Assembly: GCA_027563935.2 (NCBI GenBank)
Contig: CM050453.2
Span: forward strand, 13,844,001-13,908,000
Source: Costus lasius
Lineage: Eukaryota > Streptophyta > Magnoliopsida > Zingiberales > Costaceae
Direction: 5' to 3'
Length of the DNA: 64,000 bases
A program made the translations under genes and the position numbers. Positions 57,216 through 64,000 of the stretch are shown in pieces; within the stretch, counting starts at the first letter, position 1; every line of letters starts with the position of its first letter. The notes under the pieces are model-generated. The model had not been told where the DNA came from. It was given only the letters and a program-made list of their open reading frames with translations, and did not search any database.

Positions 57216-59150
57216 TTAATGTATCACCTACATAGTGTGTGCGTATAAACCGGTACACTAGTATGGGGTATTATTTAAAACCTTTACTATAATATCCTTC
57301 CAAAAACTATTATCCAAGATGAGTTGGTGAATTCTCTTTCCTTTTTCAATGCTTCAAATTTTGCTTGACTTCCACGGGGTAAATGTATATAGATTTATAG
57401 ATTAATACTTTTTATATTAAAAGACTTTAAAATTAAATATGTAGTAGAACCAACATCAAATCTAATTAAATTTCCATTCAGTATGCAACCATATAGTTTT
57501 TTCATAAAAAAAGAAATACCTGATGTACTCAACTTTTTCTTCAAAGCTCATAAAAATTAAATAGGCAATGTGCATTGCTAGGTGTCCAAAATAACCATTT
57601 TTTTCTCCGTAAATACTTATCTCAAGAACTTTTTCTAGTTTAGAAATAATAAATGTATCAACATATGATATGAGAGGTTTTCATCTACCATTGGTTTCAC
57701 AAATCCCTAATATTATGATATCAGCAAACACAAGATGTCATGTAATAGGAACATAACAGCAATATCCCTTGTAGGTCTCGTTCTATTCAAGAAAGATACA
57801 GCATACTACATTCAGACTAAATTTGTAAAATTCATTTCCTCGAACATGAGAATAGCAAAGACATCCAAAGACTGTGTAAAGGCAAAGCGCAACTGTGATG
57901 GGCACAGTAATGAAAAGGATGGCTTACCCTAGAAACAAAGATAGGAGGACCTAGTTTATTGAAAAGGATGCAGCTACAACTATCTCCTCAGAAATTACAT
58001 CAGATATTCCCATGAAAAATGAACATACAAGCGGCATCTAACGAGAGGTGTTTTTTCATTCAGTCACAAGATTGTAGTGAGAAGTATTGGGGTAAATTGT
58101 TTGATGGATAATGCTCCTGGATGTTAAAAAAGTTATATTACAAAGCATTATCAGTGTAAAGAATTTGCAATATATGACAAATTGAGTTTTTATTTCTTCA
58201 TAAAAGGTTTAAAATACATTAAATTTTTCATAATGACTTTTCAACAAAACATCCCACACCTACCAGAATAATTATCAATAAAGGTAACAAAATGTCAATT
58301 ACTAGTTATTTGAATTGAACAAAGATAAAAATGGGGTGTCACTTCTACTGCTACTACTAATGGACAAAAAAGAAACTATATGATGTTTACTAAGTCGACA
58401 GGCATCATATTGAAAGGATGAATTGATAGAAATTAGCCCGAGGGGGGTGACCTAAGTGATAATGTCATTGGTAGAGTGTGAGGCCTTAGATGAGAAGGTT
58501 TTATGGGGAACGGAGGGAGGATCTGCTAGTACATATACTCCTACCTTAACCCACCCCCACCCCCCTAAATCAATCATCGTTTACATGTAGTGGTCTTGAA
58601 CATGGGGAGATAGCATATATTACCTTGCCATATGAGAGGTAGCTCCTAAATCTAGGATCTAGGAATTATCTGAAGCTACAACAGAGGCTACAACGGGATA
58701 ATGAATGTCCAAAGAGTTAAAAGAGGAAACCTCTGTGGGAGTTAGATCTAATAAGATAGGTAAAGAAATGATCACAAAAGAACATCATAAGAAGCCCAAA
58801 ATGACTGTATAGAGGTCGCAAAAGCCACAAGCTAATGGGAGCTCTTGAATGGATTACTAGCCATCTTTGCATGGGGAGATTTTCTAATTTTTTTACAAAT
58901 AGTGAAGAGACGTGTGATTTCTCTAATCATAATGTGTGCAAGGTGGATGCGCCAACCATAGCCATGTTCATGACCTATACCAGAGTCAGCTCCTTGGCTC
59001 TTAGAATGGTGTTGTTGGGAATTCTCAAGCAAATTTTAAATAAAATAATAACAATATAAGCGTTGACACAAAATAGAATTCTCATGAAAATCAGAATCAT
59101 TTTATCAGTGAGAACCAACGGATGTGAAGAGTAGTAGTACCTTTTAGCAA
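57216..59150. other. Unassigned AT-rich DNA
   Basis: No exon, element end or long repeat was recognised. A plus-strand open stretch at 58835-59056 has no family resemblance. Confidence 0.45.
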
Positions 59151-59299
59151 TTTTAGATGATGTGCCGATGATGATAAACACACACAGGAGTGTCCGCTAT
59201 AATCGCGCACACACGGGCTAATGCAGGAAAAGACCTAATTGATGGAGTAGACAGCACTGAAGAAGGGAAAAATCTGGACCCAAAAGTGCCCCTAAAATT

Positions 59300-60020
59300 T
59301 TCTCTGCAAAGCCATGAGGTCGTGACCCCGTCACGGGCGTGACGGGATCGGCCGAACCCAGGCACAGGCGTGCCCAGCATCACAACCAAAAGGGCCCGCT
59401 GGTGATGAGCTCGGTGCAATTCAGCAAACACAAGCACAGCGACCCGTGATCACCGTGCTAGATTCCAGCGCAGCTGATCACGGCCGTGACGACCTTCACG
59501 GCTAGGCCGTGATCACTTAGGAAGACGCCGTTTCACCCCGACGACCCCTTTCGATGTGAGGATCCAAAAGAACCCAACAAGATGATAACCCGGCGATCTC
59601 AACGCTCATCTCAACCACCGGACCGCTACATGAGAGTTGTTAGTCCGTTATCGATCCATACCGAAGTACTCTCACCCAAGGGACTTGCGACCCAACCTCA
59701 TGAAGGCCTAGCCTAAGATGGGCCGCGCAATCATCTCAACAACATGACCTAAGAGCACGCCACGACGGTCGTAACCCAGCCCACAACATCCAAGTTCTGC
59801 TGCTTCATCCCGGCGTGCTCCAAACGCGTCGAACCGTCCCAACCGCTTCCTTACGAACGACGAAAGTACACGCCAGCTTCAAGAATAGTTTGTTTTATCT
59901 TGACTTTTGTGGTAACTTTGACTGCTTTTTGCTGTAAGAGTTGTTAGTTGTTGAGATTCCCCTTTTTGTCTTGTTCCCTCCCCTTTTATTTTATAAAAGA
60001 GGAAGCTGAGCTAGTGTAGT
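59300..60020 (+). repeat. Probable Athila/Tat-type LTR remnant with palindromes
   Basis: Palindromes CCCGTCACG GG CGTGACGGG (59327-59346) and TGATCACGGCC...GGCCGTGATCA (59475-59485 with 59505-59515) lie upstream of a TATA-like TTTTATAAAAGAGG near 59990. Such cacgg/ccgtg palindromes in U3 are familiar from plant Athila/Tat LTRs. Edges are not defined. Confidence 0.45.
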
Positions 60021-60557
60021 TTTCAATTCTCTTGGAAGTAGAGTTCTCCTAGTGAGCTGCGAGTGCCTCCAGCATTCAGGACCTTGGTTGGTGCCTCGAT
60101 TCCGGTGTTTGTATGACTCTTGGTCGGAGCCTTGACTCCTCGTTGTATTCCCTGCTTTGCGAGTAGTAAATCTCACCGCCTCCGGTGGGTCAGGTTTGTC
60201 TGTCTTGTCAAGTTACATTGTGCTCTTTCCGCTATGATTCCCATATTTTCCCCACGAGTATCCGTACATAAGAGGCATGGCCGTTTCCTTGTTCTTCGGT
60301 TTGTTTCCAGGTTCCTAAGCGCGCAAGCCAAAACTGCTTTGATACCAAACTACTACGCCCCTAAAGCATGCTAAGCTTAAAATTTACTAAGAGGTTAGTG
60401 AGTTTAATTCCTGTAGTTGAGTGTCGTTGTGTTTTCTCGCATTTGTGTTGCCCCGAAATGAGTTCGTCGCTGATTTCATCATGTTTCCCTGCTATATTTT
60501 TGAGCGTTTTTATTTTCCTCGTCTAAAGACCCTCTCTCGTTTCTTCGTAATGCATTA

Positions 60558-62144
60558 TGTAACACCGTAGAGTACAGCACTAAGAACCCTCCTACCCACT
60601 GTAGCTCCATCACGGGCTCATCGAAATATCTCAATCTCCACACTTGGTGCTAGCCTTGGAAGGTGAGATCCATGCCTTAGGGAGTCCTCTTCTTGCGCCA
60701 ATCTTCAAAGATGCGCCAAGTGAACTCTTCAAGTTACGTAAGTTCTGATTTGCGCCAACAAGAAGAGAAGTCTAGCCTTCTTCTAGTGAACTTTGCGCCA
60801 AGCCTTCAAAGGGTTACGCCAAGAGAAGAAGGGAGAAAGCCGACCACCTTTCTCCACCACCACCACTAGAGAAGCCTTATTGCCAAAGGGAGAGGTGACA
60901 AGCTTGAAGGAGGTAGCTAGAAAGGCTTTGGTGGCTAGGGCTTGGAGAGGGAAGAGAGGTCTAGGCGGCTAGGTTATGATGCATGATCTATGTGGCTAAG
61001 TCTCCTCATATACATAGAGTTTTAGAGTGGATTCCGTAACTTAAGTTACAAATAAATCTAATATATTTATTCGCATTAAATGGACATAAATATTCATTTT
61101 AGCACTTGAGTTGTGGAGCCTCCGTTTAAATCAAGTCATAAAAAGCCTCCGAATAAATCCGGCGCTAAAATACAACATTTGACCTATCAGCTAGACCAAA
61201 TCTATCGAAATCAAATGTGGTCCCCCGAAGATCAACCGGGATCAACTTATGTCAAAACGTAACATGACTCCATATAATCATCTCCAACTCATCAGATGCA
61301 TCCAAGATGCATTAGACCCCTAAATAGACCTGAGTCAACCAAATAACTCGATCTAAGCTATCCGATCAATATGACATCTCGAGTGTCTAGGGGTCCGACC
61401 CTATACATTGGCAGTGATAACCTCGTGTTACCACATGCAATGAGTGATATCTAGCAGTACATCATTACTACCCAAGTCTTCAGAATGGAGTCATCATCGA
61501 CATCCGCTAAAACTGCAACAAAGTACATGTATACTTTTATCCTTTTGCTAGACTGATATCCAAATTGGACAAGTGTGTCACACTTGTTTAACCTAATCTA
61601 ATGGTCATGACTAAATCAGATTCTCACCTAGGTATCGCCATACACTTTCAGTCATGCATCCATATAAGGGGCGCCCATAAATATCAAGCTTCTATTTAAG
61701 GAAGAGTCAAATTCTATCTAGGCTTATTGAATCTCTCGTATGGCTTATGATACACCCAATAACAACTGTTATGACTCCCATGCTACGGCGAAGCGTTAGG
61801 TTGTATCAAAGTGCATCACATATCATTTAAAGATGTCAATGATCTCAAGTCAAGGACAAGTGCACCGCTGTCACTATGTGATAGATCGGTCCAGTATACC
61901 TATATTGACGTACTCATATGTCTACGTTAACACCACGTGCTCAACTAGCATATATACGAGTCTCACATGCATCATAGCGGTCTCATATCCACTATGATAC
62001 TTGATAGGGGACAAAAACAAAAACTAGATAAAAGCTATCTCATAGGACCTAAACAATAATGACAATGTCAGGATATGAAATCTATCACACATAAATGTGA
62101 TATATACCGGACCATTCATAGGTCCTAGGGCACATACACTAGCA
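60558..62144 (-). repeat. Copia (Angela/Tork-like) 3' LTR, minus strand
   Basis: Minus-strand LTR starts TGCTAGTGTATG at 62144, right after a polypurine GTGGGAGAT, and ends ...GGTGTTACA at 60558: 1587 bp, a length usual for Angela-like elements. Related LTR pieces on the plus strand are at 40140, 44858 and 45840. Confidence 0.75.
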
Positions 62145-64000
62145 ATCTCCCACTTGCACTAGGACCTTGCTGCTGAATAATCTTAATATCATATCCTCTG
62201 TATGACCTACCACGCTCCTGCTGCACTAGAGCATTGGTTAGTGGGCCTATCATGACTATACCAGTGTCAATATCAGTTATGTCAATAATACCTCTATCTC
62301 AAAGACAAGGTATAAGCATCTTAGTATGTTATTTGAACCCTTGATCATGTATGTGTCACTCCAATTAGGGCTGAGCATTCGGTATCTCGGTACTAGTATC
62401 GGTACCGAAATTTTGATATCAAACTATCGAACTCATTATTTTAGGTACCAGTACCGGTACCAAAGTACCAAAATTTCGGTCGGTACCAGTACCGATTTTC
62501 CGAAATAAATTTTAAAAAATTCTCAAAATACCGAACTAGTCAAACCCTTTAGGGGAAAATTTTTACGTAAGTAGCTAAATGAAATAATATCCTCCTTGGA
62601 TTTTAAATAGCAATATAGCATAATTGAGTCATTGACTATTTACTTCATTGCTATTGTAAGTCTACATAAATCATCATTCCACTCGTACTCATCTATACAG
62701 AAAACATACCTTCAAATAGTTTCACGAAAATTGCCCTTATTACTTATATTGGTTTAGTTGCAGTCCACCAACATATTGAACAAATCATGGATAAAAAAAA
62801 TAAAAATACTGGAACAAATATATCTTTGAGTCCAACAATATAATAAATTACTTCAAGAGATCATGTAAACTATTTCTCTGACATATTTTATTTCTATAAC
62901 TACAAGAGATTTATTTATTAGAAGTTCATCAACTTGTAGTGATTAGTCCAGCACAAATCGGCATAAGGTCAAACATCTATATCAGCATGTATTTAATATT
63001 TACACCAGCTATAGCAAATAGATATTCTCACATGGCTTTGGCACCTTCTTGCTTTTGGAGAAGATCCTGGAAAGATTTCTACTGGAGTCCTTTTGTTAAC
63101 GAAAGTAATGACAACCAGACTAGCAAAAAATGACAAGTGATGAGAGCGACGCCGGAGTGGAGCGAACCTAAAGCCCAGTTTAGGGTTTGCAAAGAGGTCA
63201 GAGAATAGAGATAGATCGGCCGGCTGATAGCGAACAGGGCGACAAAAGAACTAGGGAGGAAGAGAAATGAGGATTTAGGGATCGGTTCGGAGTGTTGTGC
63301 GCGCCGGTGCTAGTGTGCTAACTCGGGAGAAAATGAGGAAGAGGCAAAAAGCGGCAGTGCCCAAGGCTCGAAGAGCAGAACTGCACAAGAGTGATTCAGA
63401 ATTTGGACTCTAGTAGGGCCCGACTGACTAGCTGCTATGGAGTCAAAAGTCAAGACTAAATGCTGAGTGGGCTGAGTGCCTGGGCGGCTGGCGGACTAGG
63501 CGCCTAAGTTGGGCATGGCTGGGCTGCTAGCCTTGCTACTTGCAGCTTAGTCTCTATAAAAAAAATTAATAAATAAATATATTCGGTACTTCGGGACTAT
63601 AAATAAACCTCAAAAAATTTTTTAGATTTCGGTACTTTTACTGAAATCCCAATTTAAAAATCAATACCAAAATACCGACTACCGAAAATTTCTGTATAGT
63701 ACTTCGATACCCGTACCGTATGCTCAACCCTAGCTCCAATGTACTCACAATAGAGCCCGACAAGCACATGGAACCATGTGAAGTTCAATAAAGAACTCTC
63801 ACTATCCAAACTGCTTCCTAGAAGCATCAACATACTCTACTTTCAGTAGCCTGTCTTGAAGCTCTCTCAGCTTCTAACACTAACACAACAGCCGAATTGC
63901 GATCATGATTTGACTAGAACAAATTATCAAGTGTATCTCTATACACCAAGCTCTTCATGTCTTTATAGACCAAGAGTCACTTCTTAGTTCTTAGAACCCA
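62145..64000 (-). pseudogene. Copia RNase H/C-terminal pol fragment, interrupted by hAT element
   Basis: On the minus strand, 64000-63741 has decayed RNase H-like sequence (EYVDASRKQ, EAVWI) and 62357-62145 has DRGIIDITDIDTG and PLTNALVQQ, matching the copia end ...I-D-T...DPLTKAL. Several stops and frame changes. The two parts are separated exactly by the hAT insertion. The rest of the element lies right of the window. Confidence 0.65.
62366..63732. mobile_element. Non-autonomous hAT transposon, 1367 bp
   Basis: Ends TAGGGCTGAGCAT and ATGCTCAACCCTA are imperfect inverted repeats with the hAT consensus TAGGG. The 8-bp flanks ACTCCAAT (62358-62365) and GCTCCAAT (63733-63740) match at 7 of 8. 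Both subterminal regions are packed with GGTACC/CGGTAC motifs, likely transposase sites. The centre (63140-63545) is GC-richer, with no transposase. It interrupts copia pol. Confidence 0.88.

Noticed and set aside
58835..59056. Plus-strand 74-codon frame
   Set aside because: No recognisable family, no supporting context, and length expected by chance in this DNA.
60330..60350. Possible minus-strand primer-binding site (TGGTATCAAAGC) of another LTR element
   Set aside because: One mismatch to tRNA-Met complement and no LTR end directly next to it; left unassigned.

Overview
The window is nuclear DNA from a flowering plant: split exons with GT/AG introns of several kilobases, plant-type LTR retrotransposons (Athila-like, chromovirus-like, long-LTR copia), PIF/Harbinger and hAT DNA transposons, and two recognisable plant gene families. 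The species cannot be fixed from the sequence. A large-intron, repeat-rich genome is certain; a non-grass monocot is only a guess. No rRNA, tRNA, CRISPR or bacterial feature was seen.

Layout. 1-7140: an Athila-like Ty3/gypsy element entering from the left, with a broken gag-protease, no polymerase, an intact 480-codon Athila ORF and a 3' LTR. 7141-9471: unassigned DNA with a GC-rich 201-bp duplication. 9472-15913: a tandem retrotransposon array, LTR-gag-LTR-gag-LTR, with identical repeats, no polymerase and a CTAG target duplication. 15918-17066: older retroelement debris, including a minus-strand protease fragment. 19658-28990 (minus): ten exons of a UBP12/UBP13 (USP7-like) ubiquitin protease, truncated at both ends and carrying a nonsense codon; one intron holds a complete 4.2-kb PIF/Harbinger transposon (20180-24383). 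31701-54399 (minus): the last five coding exons of an AMP1-like glutamate carboxypeptidase gene, apparently intact. Its introns (0.65 to 9 kb) hold a Harbinger derivative, satellite-like repeats, copia LTR pieces, a decayed second Harbinger element, small inverted-repeat elements and a short gag-only LTR element. 54400-64000: probably another AMP1 intron or 5' flank, with inverted-repeat elements, an Athila-like LTR remnant and a minus-strand copia element (3' LTR 60558-62144) whose pol is split by a 1367-bp hAT element.

How the parts relate. The only probable working host gene is the AMP1-like gene, whose upstream exons lie beyond the right edge or far upstream. The UBP12-like piece lies 2.7 kb downstream on the same strand and is a dead fragment that kept its introns, so it arose by DNA duplication or capture, not by retrocopying. 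The rest is a nested record of transposition. Three unrelated LTR elements kept gag but lack polymerase, so they would need partner elements in trans. The Harbinger element at 20180-24383 encodes both a transposase with a full DDE triad and a Myb/SANT-like protein, and could be autonomous; a 1048-bp derivative sits at 32188-33235.
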